Part shown: piece after piece, positions 1 through 7,834 of the stretch | Layout of the letters: each line of letters opens with the position of its first letter | Numbering within the stretch: position 1 is the stretch's first letter | Assembly (NCBI GenBank): GCA_026709365.1 | Contig: JAPOTD010000102.1 | Location: 1,115-65,114, forward strand | Reading direction: 5' to 3' | DNA: 64,000 nucleotides | Source of the DNA: Gammaproteobacteria bacterium | GTDB lineage: Bacteria > Pseudomonadota > Gammaproteobacteria > Pseudomonadales > Azotimanducaceae | Translations under genes and position numbers: made by a program | The notes under the pieces: model-generated | What the model was told of the DNA's origin: nothing | The model's input: the letters and a program-made list of their open reading frames with translations, nothing else | Databases searched by the model: none

Positions 1-432
1 GCCCAGCACGGCCGTGACCACGTTCGGTATGTCCATGAGATCGCGGGTCTGCTCCAGGTACCAAGGCGAGACGTGCGTTTGCACCGGTGCGTCGGGCGCG
101 CCGAAACGGGGCTTGTCGAAGGTGGCGTAGATGATCACCAGCGCTGCGGCGGTCACCACGGCCAAGGACGGCAGCGCCCTGGAGGACGGCGCGCTTTCCT
201 GGTCCGAGGTCAAGGCCAGTGCGCTCAGGAACAGCACTGTGGACACGCCGGCGCCGATCGCCGCCTCGGTCAATGCCACGTCGGCGGCGTCGAGCAGGAA
301 GAAGTTGGCGGCGATCAGGAGGCTTGCGATGCCCATCAACATGACGGCGACGAACAGGCTGCGAGTGCGCACGATCGCGACCGCCGTGATCAGCAGCAGC
401 GTCAGCAGGAAGATGCCGAACAGGGCGTTCAT
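1..432 (-). CDS. DUF4040 / MbhD-domain Na+/H+ antiporter subunit (3' end outside the window)
   Basis: The minus-strand reading frame opens with ATG at 432 and runs off the left edge without a stop, giving 144 visible residues. They begin MNALFGIFLLTLLLITAV and contain about three hydrophobic segments, including the LTEAAIGAGVSTVLFLSA stretch typical of the DUF4040/MbhD domain found in Mrp/Mnh antiporters and membrane-bound hydrogenases. A more polar segment follows (WYLEQTRDLMDIPNVVTAVL), which resembles the start of an MbhE-like region. The ATG overlaps the mnhG stop as ATGA, so translation is coupled. In related operons the order E-F-G-DUF4040-B-C-D is common, so the B, C and D subunits are expected just left of the window. 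The family assignment is fairly secure; full length and C-terminal domain are not visible. Confidence 0.8.
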   Translation of the reverse strand, partial: MNALFGIFLLTLLLITAVAIVRTRSLFVAVMLMGIASLLIAANFFLLDAADVALTEAAIGAGVSTVLFLSALALTSDQESAPSSRALPSLAVVTAAALVIIYATFDKPRFGAPDAPVQTHVSPWYLEQTRDLMDIPNVVTAVLG

Positions 433-755
433 CCGCCTTCAGGGCCGTCGCTGTTGATGCCCGGCTTGTTTCCGGCGACCAAGGCCGCAGCGGCGAGCGC
501 GTGGCTGGCCGTCGGGCTCGAGAGCAGCAGAAACAGCAGGATGACGCCAAGCTTGATGGTCGCCAGCGAGAGCCCGGCTTGCAGCATGACCCCGACGATC
601 ACGAGGATTGCGCCCATGCTGTCGGTCACGCTGGCCGCGTGCAGCCGGGTGTACAGGTCCGGCATGCGCAGTGCGCCGATGCCGCCGATGAGCACGGCCA
701 AGCCCCCCAGGGCGAGCAGCAGCCAGCTGGCGATGTCCAGCAGCGCGTCCGTCAC
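429..755 (-). CDS. mnhG: Na+/H+ antiporter subunit G (MnhG/MrpG/PhaG)
   Basis: This 108-residue membrane protein is a small subunit of the multi-subunit Mrp/Mnh cation/proton antiporter in the inner membrane. It has three hydrophobic stretches and the family signature near residues 31-46 (RMPDLYTRLHAASVTDS), the hallmark of the MnhG/PhaG family. Its ATG overlaps the mnhF stop by 4 bases and its TGA overlaps the next ATG, so mnhF, mnhG and the DUF4040 gene are read as one translationally coupled unit. Length is normal for the family (about 100-120 residues). A hydrogenase-associated homologue is conceivable, but the E-F-G order favours the antiporter. Confidence 0.9.
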   Translation of the reverse strand: MTDALLDIASWLLLALGGLAVLIGGIGALRMPDLYTRLHAASVTDSMGAILVIVGVMLQAGLSLATIKLGVILLFLLLSSPTASHALAAAALVAGNKPGINSDGPEGG

Positions 756-1033
756 TGGCCCGCCCCATCGGCTTCCGCCTGCCCGGTGTTGCGGATGCGG
801 AAGAAGTTCAGCACGGCGAACACGCCGATGAAGTTGATCAGCGCATAGGCCAGCACCAGGTCGAGGAAGTCGGGACGACCGAAGAGGAAGGCGACCACGG
901 CCAGCAGCAGCACGGTCTTGGTGCCGAACATGTTCACGGCCAGCACGCGATCATAGACGCTGGGGCCCTTCACGGCGCGCAGGAGGGCCAAGGCCATCGT
1001 GACCAGGGTGGCAATGGTTGCTGCGTAGTACAT
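752..1033 (-). CDS. mnhF: Na+/H+ antiporter subunit F (MnhF/MrpF)
   Basis: The protein has 93 residues when started at the ATG at 1033 (MYYAATIATLV), the normal size for MrpF. The frame stays open upstream to 1120, but that extension is charged, encodes part of a perfect inverted repeat and has no family support, so the internal ATG is preferred. It has three transmembrane segments and the conserved core GPSVYDRVLAVNMFGTK (about residues 22-38). It is a small integral subunit of the antiporter complex and overlaps mnhG by 4 bases. An 84-base gap with a strong hairpin separates it from mnhE, the only non-overlapping junction in the visible operon. Confidence 0.88.
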   Translation of the reverse strand: MYYAATIATLVTMALALLRAVKGPSVYDRVLAVNMFGTKTVLLLAVVAFLFGRPDFLDLVLAYALINFIGVFAVLNFFRIRNTGQAEADGAGQ

Positions 1034-1060
1034 GCCTGAGGATGTCGCCGTTGCTAACGG

Positions 1061-1110
1061 GGCAGGCGCCGCACCGCTCGCCTCCCCCGTTAAGCGGTGC
1101 GGCGCCTGCC
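1061..1110. repeat. Perfect 18-bp inverted repeat between mnhE and mnhF
   Basis: Arms at 1061-1078 and 1093-1110 are exact reverse complements (GGCAGGCGCCGCACCGCT) separated by 14 bases. The structure starts just after the mnhE stop and lies upstream of the mnhF start. There is no T-run on the minus strand, so it is not a canonical terminator. It could protect the mRNA end, attenuate transcription or be a REP-like element; the sequence alone does not decide. Confidence 0.75.
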
Positions 1111-1116
1111 TTGCGC

Positions 1117-1665
1117 TCAAGCGGCCTTGGCCCTGCGCAAGGCGATGACGCGGCGCTTCATCTCCCCATCGCGCAGCGACTGCGCGCCGGCGGCGGTCAG
1201 CGCGTGGACCACCAGCCGATCCTCCCGGGTGTCCACGGTGAGCGTGCCGGGCGTCAGCGTGATCGAGTTGCCGAGCAAAGCCTGGTCCACGGCGTCCAAG
1301 TCACCGACCGGCACCTCCACCACCTCGGTGCTCAACCGCAATGGCATGGAGAGAACGACGCGAGCCACCTCGATGCTCGACCGAACGATCTCGCGAAGCA
1401 GCCAAAGCCAAAATCCGATCAGCCGGAAGTTGTAGCGCAGCGCATGGATGCGCGTGTCGAAGTAGCCCATGCGCTTGACAATGTAAACCACGAGCAGTGA
1501 GGAGAGTGCGCCGAGCACCAGCAACAAGGGAACGAATTGGCCGGACCAGAGCAGCCAGAAGGCGATCAGCAGCAAGGCCAAAACGAGCTGGGCGCGCAGC
1601 CACCGATCCCCCGCTTTTGGTTGGGAGGCCTCCGGTTCGGCTACTCGTCGGCGCTCGGAGCGCAC
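1117..1665 (-). CDS. mnhE: Na+/H+ antiporter subunit E (MnhE/MrpE)
   Basis: This 182-residue membrane subunit of the Mrp/Mnh antiporter starts with GTG at 1665, inside the end of the upstream Rap1a-like gene (25-base overlap). Two N-terminal hydrophobic segments (about residues 25-62) are followed by a cytoplasmic domain with the family hallmark LGNSITLTPGTLTVDT (about residues 130-145). It is the first antiporter gene of the visible operon. The N-terminal 20 residues are charged and longer than in many homologues, so a slightly later start is possible. Function is well supported by sequence and by the following F and G subunits. Confidence 0.9.
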   Translation of the reverse strand: MRSERRRVAEPEASQPKAGDRWLRAQLVLALLLIAFWLLWSGQFVPLLLVLGALSSLLVVYIVKRMGYFDTRIHALRYNFRLIGFWLWLLREIVRSSIEVARVVLSMPLRLSTEVVEVPVGDLDAVDQALLGNSITLTPGTLTVDTREDRLVVHALTAAGAQSLRDGEMKRRVIALRRAKAA

Positions 1666-2114
1666 GGGAACTCACGCCGTAGGGTGGCATAGACGACATC
1701 GCGGGCGAGCGGTTGGCTCGCGGTTAGCGCCGGGTCGGCGAGATCCGCAATCACCAGCTCCGCGACCGCCTTCAGCGGCACGGGTTCGCCCAGGCAGAAC
1801 TCGGCGTAGTACGACGGGAAGCGCTCCGTTTGGCGGTTGAGGCGGGTGCGGATGGCGCGATCGGTGAGCGTCTTCCTGCGGTCGTACTCGTCGGCGACGT
1901 TGCTGGCCACCCGCTTGTCGGTGGCAACTGCGCCGTCGATGAAGCCTTGGATGTAGCGCACGCAAAAGATGCCGTCCTCACCGTCGGGATCTTCCTGGTA
2001 ATAGACGCAATGGGAAGCGAGCTCCTCGGTGCTGAGCGCCTCCACGGCGCTGACGGCTGCAGCCAGCAGCAGCGCTGGGGCCAATGCCGAGAGAAGTGCC
2101 AATCGACGATGCAT
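1641..2114 (-). CDS. Exported Rap1a/Tai-family-like protein
   Basis: A 157-residue protein from the ATG at 2114, chosen because it begins a clean signal peptide (MHRRLALLSALAPALLLAAA, then VSAVEA); the upstream extension of the frame is unconvincing. The mature part has spaced cysteines (HCVYY, FCVRYIQGFIDG, FCLGE and terminal FPCAP) in the arrangement of the Rap1a/Tai family of type VI amidase immunity proteins, with the family GFIDG block and the closing FPC. It therefore probably acts in the periplasm. No amidase effector or type VI gene is nearby, and the gene instead overlaps mnhE, so an immunity role is only suggested by family and may not apply. It may be the first gene of the antiporter transcript. 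Confidence 0.65.
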   Translation of the reverse strand: MHRRLALLSALAPALLLAAAVSAVEALSTEELASHCVYYQEDPDGEDGIFCVRYIQGFIDGAVATDKRVASNVADEYDRRKTLTDRAIRTRLNRQTERFPSYYAEFCLGEPVPLKAVAELVIADLADPALTASQPLARDVVYATLRREFPCAPSADE

Positions 2115-2251
2115 GATTGCCGTTTTCCAGTTGCTGTTTCCTTGGCAGTCCATCAAGCGCTTCTCCAATCTTCAGAACAGTAGGCCGACAGCCAAGGACC
2201 GGCTTTGGGGCACCTACGCGATTAGTCTATCCCGACGATTCCCAACGAGGC

Positions 2252-2350
2252 AAGGCGCCTCTCGCCCAAAGGGCGAGAGGCGGTTGGAGTTTCGCTGGCG
2301 CGAAACTCCGCGCTCGTCGCTTAGGCCAGATTCCGATGGGTTTCTGAATC
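2252..2350 (+). repeat. Dispersed modular palindromic repeat, copy 1
   Basis: This fills part of the 338-base gap between the Rap1a-like gene and tRNA-Ser. Block order: a GC hairpin (GCCTCTCGCC, CAAA, GGGCGAGAGGC), then the core palindrome at 2286-2309 (arms GGAGTTTCGC/GCGAAACTCC, loop TGGC), then the tail CGCTTAGGCCAGATTCCGAT ending in TTTCTGAATC. The same blocks recur near 30906, 34811, 47228, 58826, 61444 and 62484. Nothing else recognisable was seen in the gap. Confidence 0.85.
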
Positions 2351-2452
2351 CGCACGGCAGCAGGAGAAGGGTGTCGGCAAGGGGGGACGGGAGAGGGGAG
2401 CGTGGGGCCTGAGCTTGAAGCCGCCTTGCAAAGCGGGGAAACTGAGCGCCCC

Positions 2453-2540
2453 GGAGGGGTGGCTGAGCGGTCGAAAGCGCTGGTCTTGAAAACCAGAGAG
2501 GCGCAAGCCTCCCAGGGTTCGAATCCCTGCCCCTCCGCCA
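2453..2540 (+). tRNA. tRNA-Ser (UGA anticodon)
   Basis: A complete 88-base serine tRNA gene. The acceptor arms GGAGGGG (2453-2459) and CCCCTCC (2530-2536) pair, followed by discriminator G and an encoded CCA at 2538-2540. The anticodon arm CTGGT-CTTGAAA-ACCAG gives anticodon TGA. A long variable arm follows (GAGGCGCAAGCCTC), diagnostic of type II tRNA-Ser, then the T arm GGTTCGAATCC. Transcribed rightward. Confidence 0.97.
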
Positions 2541-2614
2541 GTTGTGATTGGGAAGCGAAAAGACATCAACTGTTGCCGCAGTGGCGCTAGCAGCCCTCAG
2601 CGTTTGCGCGCGGT

Positions 2615-2643
2615 CTAAAGTGTCGCCTTGTACGGCACTTTAG
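2615..2643. repeat. Inverted repeat upstream of the lone ATPase
   Basis: Arms CTAAAGTGTCG (2615-2625) and CGGCACTTTAG (2633-2643) match at 10 of 11 positions around a 7-base loop. It lies between tRNA-Ser and the ATPase gene starting at 2740. It could be an operator for that gene or a weak terminator of the tRNA transcript. A second short palindrome (TGGGG/CCCCA) lies about 50 bases further on, near the ATPase start. Confidence 0.55.
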
Positions 2644-2739
2644 CTTTGGGATAAGGCGGATGGCCCCTCGCGGTTTCGCGCCGCTCGCGCATTTTGGGGT
2701 ACATTCCCCAACGGGGATTTTCCCAGCAGAGAGAGGAAC

Positions 2740-3933
2740 ATGGACTTTAACGCTGACCTCGCAAAAAAAATTTGCGCTGAACGGTCTCCTCGTGACCGTG
2801 CGCACTATTTTGAGGGGCGCAGAAAGGAATTGGCGGCCATCCGCAGTGGCTTAGCTGCGGCAACGGAGGTCTCCGCGAGCATCTTCCGCATCATTCAAGG
2901 CCCGCCTGGTTGCGGAAAAACATCCCTGGCTTTCCATGCTGGGCAGTCCCTTGGCGAGGACGCAGCTTTCATCCCGGTTCGCCATGCCCACCTCAAAGGA
3001 GATGGGCCACTGCTCAATCGCATACAGTCCGTCGCTGAGCGCGTTCCCGGGAAAGCCTATGCAGCCGCAGCAAAGTGGGCGGCTGCCTCTGCTGCAAAGT
3101 TCGCGGGCCAGCCACTTTCCGAAAAACTTGGGCTGGCCGCTGAGAAGGCAGCTCTGAAGGGCCTCTCCCTCCTGATCCACGTTGACGAAGCCCACTCGCT
3201 TCCCGACCAGGCATTGGAGACGCTCAAGGACCTGCACATTGGCGGGGTCGGCGAGGGGGAGCACGTTCCAACCGTCATCCTCCTCACCGGGCTGCAGCAC
3301 TCACGCGTCCATCTCGCCAGCCACCCTGGCCTTACTCGCTGCGGCGATGAGGCCACTTACGATTTGGGACCACTCACGGCAGAAGAGTGTTGTGCGTCAA
3401 CAGGCCGAATGCTTTCCGACCTGCTCCCCGAGTCCTCCCCCAACTCCATTTCCACTGCCCTTGCCGAGGCCAGCTCAAATCTCTCCTTCGGCCACCCAAG
3501 GCACCTGCTCTCCGCACAACAGGCCATCTGCGACGAACTCCTGCGCGTCAACGGCAGCCTGTCCGATGTGGCCGACAGCAACATTGAATCTGCCTGCGCC
3601 CAAAAGCGCAATCACTACTATAGGTCCCGCCTGACAGAGGTCACGAGGGACCCGCTGCACCTACGGGCAATTCAGCGAGTCTTGGTGCAACTCGCAACTG
3701 ATTCCATTCCGGGCGGTTTCGGTCACATCCTCCACATGGTCCAAGAGGAGCTCAGTGAAACCGGCCCAATTCCGCCGACAAAAAAGGAAGTTCGCAAAAT
3801 TGCCCAGAACATTATCGCCAGAGGCATCATTCAGCGGGAAAACGACCTCTGGGCTGTTGCCATCCCCTCAATGGCAAGTTGGGCCGAAGACATGTTGGAC
3901 CCCGTGAACCCTGCGACCGCTCCGTCCCCGTAA
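2740..3933 (+). CDS. Solitary P-loop (AAA/STAND-like) ATPase
   Basis: A 397-residue predicted cytoplasmic NTPase. Walker A is GPPGCGKTS (about residues 54-62) and Walker B is LLIHVDEAHSLPD (about residues 144-156). A sensor-like LLTGL follows, and the C-terminal half is helical with a winged-helix-like end. ATG at 2740 has a purine-rich ribosome site (GAGAGAGGAAC). It stands alone between tRNA-Ser and tRNA-Arg, in DNA visibly less GC-rich than the surroundings, which suggests acquisition. It resembles the ATPase at 53254-54573 in block order: GR..-like N-terminal box, Walker motifs, a GL...V.LA block, LGPL, PRHL and a C-terminal GI...IPSM block. Function unknown; DNA transposition or defence ATPases have similar architecture, but no partner gene is present. 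Confidence 0.75.
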   Translation: MDFNADLAKKICAERSPRDRAHYFEGRRKELAAIRSGLAAATEVSASIFRIIQGPPGCGKTSLAFHAGQSLGEDAAFIPVRHAHLKGDGPLLNRIQSVAERVPGKAYAAAAKWAAASAAKFAGQPLSEKLGLAAEKAALKGLSLLIHVDEAHSLPDQALETLKDLHIGGVGEGEHVPTVILLTGLQHSRVHLASHPGLTRCGDEATYDLGPLTAEECCASTGRMLSDLLPESSPNSISTALAEASSNLSFGHPRHLLSAQQAICDELLRVNGSLSDVADSNIESACAQKRNHYYRSRLTEVTRDPLHLRAIQRVLVQLATDSIPGGFGHILHMVQEELSETGPIPPTKKEVRKIAQNIIARGIIQRENDLWAVAIPSMASWAEDMLDPVNPATAPSP

Positions 3934-4158
3934 CACCCCATTGATGTTGCATCAGCCTCCAGACCACAACTGCCGTTGCGGCCGCTAGGAGCCTGCGCCA
4001 TAGGAAGTCGCGAAAGCGAAAATTCGATGCCGCCGCCCCTTTGGGCGGGCGATTGAGGGGAACATCGAGCCATATTTGACGAAATCGAACGTTCAAAGGG
4101 GCGAGCGGAAGCGGATTTGCAGCCGTGAATTCCAGAGGCAGAGGCTCCTAGGCCGCAC

Positions 4159-4235
4159 TGGCGCGCCCGATAGGATTCGAACCTATGACCTTTGGCTTCG
4201 GAGGCCAACGCTCTATCCAGCTGAGCTACGGGCGC
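4159..4235 (-). tRNA. tRNA-Arg (CCG anticodon)
   Basis: A 77-base tRNA gene on the minus strand. Acceptor arm GCGCCCG (5' end at 4235) pairs with CGGGCGC, followed by discriminator G and an encoded CCA (4159-4161). The anticodon arm TTGGC-CTCCGAA-GCCAA gives anticodon CCG, and the T loop GGTTCGAATCC is intact. It faces tRNA-Ser across the ATPase gene. The 225-base gap between the ATPase and this tRNA holds no recognised gene. Confidence 0.97.
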
Positions 4236-4374
4236 TTGGATGGCATTGCGGGTGCTGGCCCGCACGGGGGCGCATTATAGGCTTAGAGGCCGGCTGCGAC
4301 AGCGCCTGTCGCGGGGCCAGGTTCCGAATTGTTTATGAGCCCGCGCACACACCTGTTTCTACGGGAGGCTAACG

Positions 4375-5049
4375 GTGGAATACGACGAGGTTGTTCTGGG
4401 GCGGCGCAGCATAAGGGGCTACAAGCCGGTGCCGGTGCCCAAGGCGTTGATTCGGGAGGTGATCGGGATCGCGATGCGGGCGCCGTCCTCGCTGAACACC
4501 CAGCCTTGGCACTTTCACGTGGTCACTGGGGCGCCCCTGGACCGCATTCGCCAAGGGAACACCGAGCGCAACCTGGCCGGCGTGCCCGATTCCCGGGAGT
4601 TCCGCAGCCACGGGGGCTACCGAGGGGTGCATCGGGAGCGGCAGAAGGCAATCGCCGCGCAACTCTTTGCGGCGATGGACATTGCCTGGGAGGACAAGGC
4701 CAAGCGCAAGGATTGGGTGCTGAGGGGCTTTCGCCAGTTTGACGCGCCGGTGGCCGTGGTGGTGACCTACGACCGGTCGATTCACGGCGGCGACATCGCG
4801 CCGTTCGACTGCGGCGCGGTGACCAACGCCCTGGTCACCGCTGCTTGGTCGCGGGGGCTGGGATGCGTCATCAACAGCCAAGGCATCATGCAGTCGCCGG
4901 TGGTGCGTGAACACGCCGCAATCCCGGACGATCAAGTCATCATGATCTGCGTCGCCATGGGCTTTCCCGATGAGTCCTTTCCCGCCAACGCGGTGGTGTC
5001 GAAGCGCAAGTCAGTGGATGACGCGGTTCGATTCGTCGGGTTTGAGTGA
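4375..5049 (+). CDS. Nitroreductase-family FMN oxidoreductase
   Basis: A 224-residue protein starting at GTG 4375 after a GGGAGG-like ribosome site. The N-terminal RRSIRGY and PSSLNTQPWHFHVV segments (about residues 11-50) are the FMN-phosphate-binding and core motifs of the nitroreductase superfamily. The C-terminal half has GAVTNALVTAAWSRGLG followed by the IPDDQVIMICVAMGFP block. Members are homodimeric NAD(P)H-dependent flavoenzymes acting on nitroaromatics, quinones or enones; the true substrate cannot be told here. It stands alone, convergent with the GPP34 gene, whose stop is 4 bases away. Confidence 0.88.
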   Translation: MEYDEVVLGRRSIRGYKPVPVPKALIREVIGIAMRAPSSLNTQPWHFHVVTGAPLDRIRQGNTERNLAGVPDSREFRSHGGYRGVHRERQKAIAAQLFAAMDIAWEDKAKRKDWVLRGFRQFDAPVAVVVTYDRSIHGGDIAPFDCGAVTNALVTAAWSRGLGCVINSQGIMQSPVVREHAAIPDDQVIMICVAMGFPDESFPANAVVSKRKSVDDAVRFVGFE

Positions 5050-5053
5050 GGGT

Positions 5054-5722
5054 TTAGTACAGCGGCTGCTGTGCGTGGGCGATGGCCATGGTGATGTCAT
5101 AGACGAACTTGCGGATTTGGTCTGACATCGCCTGGCCGATGAGGTCCAGCTTGCGCACCTGCTCAATGCGTTCGCCGGCGTGGCGCAGCTCCCGCTCGCT
5201 TAGGATCACCTCGAACACCGAAGCGGAGTCCGCCAGGCAGATCAGCGCCACGTCGTGCGGGTCCGGGATCTTGTCGCTGAGCAGCACGTCCATCAGGCGC
5301 AGCTTGGCTTCGCGCTCCTCGCGGTCGTCGATGACCGGGTAGCGGCGACTGCCGAACACCCACAGGAAGCTGGTGTCCTCCACCTTGATGATGTTGCGCC
5401 GCTCCAAGCGTTCGATGGCGGCCTCCCTAATCTGCATGCCCTGCTCGGCGATGCGCTGAATCCAGGTCTTGGGCGACAGGGATTCGGCTTCCGTTTCGAT
5501 TTGCGCCAGGGTTGCATCGAGTATGGCATCGCCGGTGGGCGTTGCATCCACCACGAAGAGCCGCTCAAGATCGCAGTCGATGCGCTTCCTTAAGCCGAGG
5601 TCCATCAACACGGCGCCTGCCATCAGCATCTCGGTGACGTTGGCGTGGAGATCCTCCATCTTGCCCGTGTCGTCATCGAGCAGCAGCAGGATGATGTCCT
5701 CGGCGAGGGTCAGCTTGGACAT
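5054..5722 (-). CDS. GPP34 (GOLPH3/Vps74-like) family protein
   Basis: A 222-residue protein beginning MSKLTLAEDIILLLLDDD with the typical GPP34 features LMAGAVLMDLGLRKRID (about residues 34-50) and FVVDATPTGD. In eukaryotes the family binds phosphatidylinositol-4-phosphate at the Golgi. Bacterial members are of unknown function and probably associate peripherally with membrane. It lies 87 bases downstream of the vWA gene on the same strand and may be the last gene of an AAA-vWA-GPP34 set. The helical C-terminal region (VALICLADSASVFEVIL) fits the family. Function in this organism is unknown. Confidence 0.82.
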   Translation of the reverse strand: MSKLTLAEDIILLLLDDDTGKMEDLHANVTEMLMAGAVLMDLGLRKRIDCDLERLFVVDATPTGDAILDATLAQIETEAESLSPKTWIQRIAEQGMQIREAAIERLERRNIIKVEDTSFLWVFGSRRYPVIDDREEREAKLRLMDVLLSDKIPDPHDVALICLADSASVFEVILSERELRHAGERIEQVRKLDLIGQAMSDQIRKFVYDITMAIAHAQQPLY

Positions 5723-5809
5723 GGTTTCAGCGCCTCCCTTCCCATCCTGAAACGCTGGGCATTATAACGGGTCTCGTTGCAAGTTCGCCTCACTTTAGGC
5801 GAGCGCCGG

Positions 5810-7834
5810 TCAGGAGGCCTGTCGGCCCCGGCCGAGCCGGGTGCGCCTGTGCTGCACATAGTCCACCACGATGTACTCGCCGAGCTGCTCCGGGCTGGTG
5901 TAGAACACGCGGCCGCCGTTGATGCGGGCGATTTCATCCATGAACGCCTTGAGATAGGGGCTTTGGTCGAGCATGAAGGTGTTGATGGCGATGCCCTTTT
6001 GGGTGCAGTGGCGCACCGCCCGCAGGGTGGCGCGGATGGTGGCCGGCGTGGGCGGGTAGGCGAATTGCGCCTGGCCGTCCTCCAAGTGGGCGGTCGGTTC
6101 GCCGTCGGAGATCATGATGATCTGCTTGGCGCCCCCAGGCGCCTTGCCGAGCAGCCGGGCTGCCAGCAGCAGGGCGTGCTGCATGTTGGTGCCAAGCAGG
6201 TAGTCGTCCCATTGCAGAAAGGGCAGTTCATGGGCCTTCAAGGCCTTCGCGTAAGCCGCGAAGCCAATCACATGGAAGCTGTCCCTTGGGTAGCGCGAAC
6301 TGATCAGGTTGTGCAGTGCCAAGGCCACTTTCTTGGCCGCCTGAAAGGAGCCGCGCAGCGCCATCGACCAGGACAGGTCCACCAGCATCGCCGTGGACGT
6401 GGAGGTGATCATTTCGCTGCGATGCACCTCGAAGTCCTCTGGGCTCAAACGCACGGGCGAGCCCGGGCCGTTGCGGTCGATGGCGTTGCGGATGGTGCGC
6501 GGCATGTGCAGCTGGAAGGCGTCGCCGAACGCCAAGGGCCGGGTTTGCTCAAGGTGCTCGCCGAAGCGGCCCTCCTCGGCCAAGGCGTGGTTGCCCAAGG
6601 ACTGCCGCTTGAGGCGTTGGTAGATCTCGCCCAAGGCCTTCTGGCCGATCATGCGCGAGCCGCGCGGCGTGAGTTCAAAGCGGTTGCCGCCCTTGGCGCG
6701 GATGTAGCCCGCCTCCTCAAGGGCCTTGAGAAGCTCGTTCAATCCGTCCAAGCCTTCGGCGGCTTCGGTGCCGGCCATTTGCTCGAGCAGGTCGCGGTCG
6801 ATGCGGCCGAGGTCGCCGCCGCGCTCGGCGCTTTGCACTTGGCTGATCAGCTCGTCGAGCCGCTGCATGTCGTTCATGAGCTGCATGGCTGCTTCAAGGC
6901 TCAGTTCCCCGTCGCCGTCGAAGCGGTATTGCGCCCCTTGCGGGCGCAGGAAGTCCAAGCCCTTCATCAGCCGGGCGAGCTCGCGGTTCAGTTCGGGGTC
7001 GTCGAAGCGGTTGTGCAGCAGGCCTTGAAGCTGTGCGCGCTGTTCGGCGGACAGCGAGTTCATCAGCGATTGGGCGGCGGCCATCTGCTGGCGCATCTGC
7101 TCAAGCAGCTCATCGAGGGAGGCGGGCGGGTCGTCTCCGAACAGGTCGCCGAACTCGGCCATGAACTCATCGAACTTGGGATCCTCGTCGGCGATTCTCC
7201 TGACCAGCATGTCGTTGAGCGCTTCAAGCATGCGCTTCATGCGGTCCATGTCGCCATCGGAGAGCTGGCTGATCAGGTTCTCCATGCCCTTGAGGAAGCT
7301 GTTGGCCGCCGCCTGGCGCAGCCGGTTCAGCAGTGCCAGGAACTTGCGCTGCGCATCCGGGTCCAGGAACTCGTACCTTTCGAGTTGGCTGATGCGGCCC
7401 GCCAAGTCTTCCGGCAGTTCGTCGAGGGTTTGGCGGCTGCGCTCGGCAACGCTCCTCAGCACGTTGCCGCTGAAGTTGCCGTCGCCTTCATCCGGGTCGC
7501 TGCGCCCATCCTTCGCAAGCCATTCATCGATGCGCCGCCGCTCCATGGCGAGAATCTCATCCAGCGCCTTGCGCAGGTCGTCGAACAGGCTGCCGAGGTC
7601 GTAGCGATTGAGCTGTTCGCGACGCTTGTGCCGCAACTGCTTGAGCATCTCGTTCAGGCCGGTCAAGTTGGCGCCTTGCAAGCCGCGGCTCATCAGGTTG
7701 CGCAGCGCCCAGCGCAGGTCGCCGTGCTCGATGACGTCGTCCGTCAGCGCCGACATGATCTCGGCGGCATCCAAGGCGAGCTGCTGGCTGCCGTCCCAAG
7801 CGGAGTAGCGCAGGTTGCCGGGGAATTGACGCAC
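5810..7834 (-). CDS. vWA (CoxE-like) domain protein, partner of a MoxR-like AAA ATPase
   Basis: A large protein of about 674 residues. The C-terminal third is a von Willebrand A domain with an intact metal-ion site: DLSWSM (DxSxS), the threonine in LLGTNMQHAL, and the aspartate in IISDGEPT. The N-terminal two thirds is helical and charged with repeated heptad-like blocks, as in vWA partners of MoxR ATPases. The frame is open from TTG 7861, but GTG 7834 has the upstream GAGGGGAG and fits the N-terminus better. Its likely partner is the AAA gene at 9572-10987; together they resemble ChlI/ChlD- or RavA/ViaA-type chaperone pairs. A DUF4143 ATPase gene now lies between them. Substrate unknown. Confidence 0.85.
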   Translation of the reverse strand: MRQFPGNLRYSAWDGSQQLALDAAEIMSALTDDVIEHGDLRWALRNLMSRGLQGANLTGLNEMLKQLRHKRREQLNRYDLGSLFDDLRKALDEILAMERRRIDEWLAKDGRSDPDEGDGNFSGNVLRSVAERSRQTLDELPEDLAGRISQLERYEFLDPDAQRKFLALLNRLRQAAANSFLKGMENLISQLSDGDMDRMKRMLEALNDMLVRRIADEDPKFDEFMAEFGDLFGDDPPASLDELLEQMRQQMAAAQSLMNSLSAEQRAQLQGLLHNRFDDPELNRELARLMKGLDFLRPQGAQYRFDGDGELSLEAAMQLMNDMQRLDELISQVQSAERGGDLGRIDRDLLEQMAGTEAAEGLDGLNELLKALEEAGYIRAKGGNRFELTPRGSRMIGQKALGEIYQRLKRQSLGNHALAEEGRFGEHLEQTRPLAFGDAFQLHMPRTIRNAIDRNGPGSPVRLSPEDFEVHRSEMITSTSTAMLVDLSWSMALRGSFQAAKKVALALHNLISSRYPRDSFHVIGFAAYAKALKAHELPFLQWDDYLLGTNMQHALLLAARLLGKAPGGAKQIIMISDGEPTAHLEDGQAQFAYPPTPATIRATLRAVRHCTQKGIAINTFMLDQSPYLKAFMDEIARINGGRVFYTSPEQLGEYIVVDYVQHRRTRLGRGRQAS

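Noticed and set aside
2252..2350. Repeat copy 1 as a rho-independent terminator or CRISPR-like repeat
   Set aside because: No U-run follows the hairpins, and the copies are dispersed and unequal in order, with no regular spacers.
2453..4235. A classical tRNA-integrated genomic island
   Set aside because: No integrase gene and no repeat of either tRNA 3' end was found between the tRNAs.
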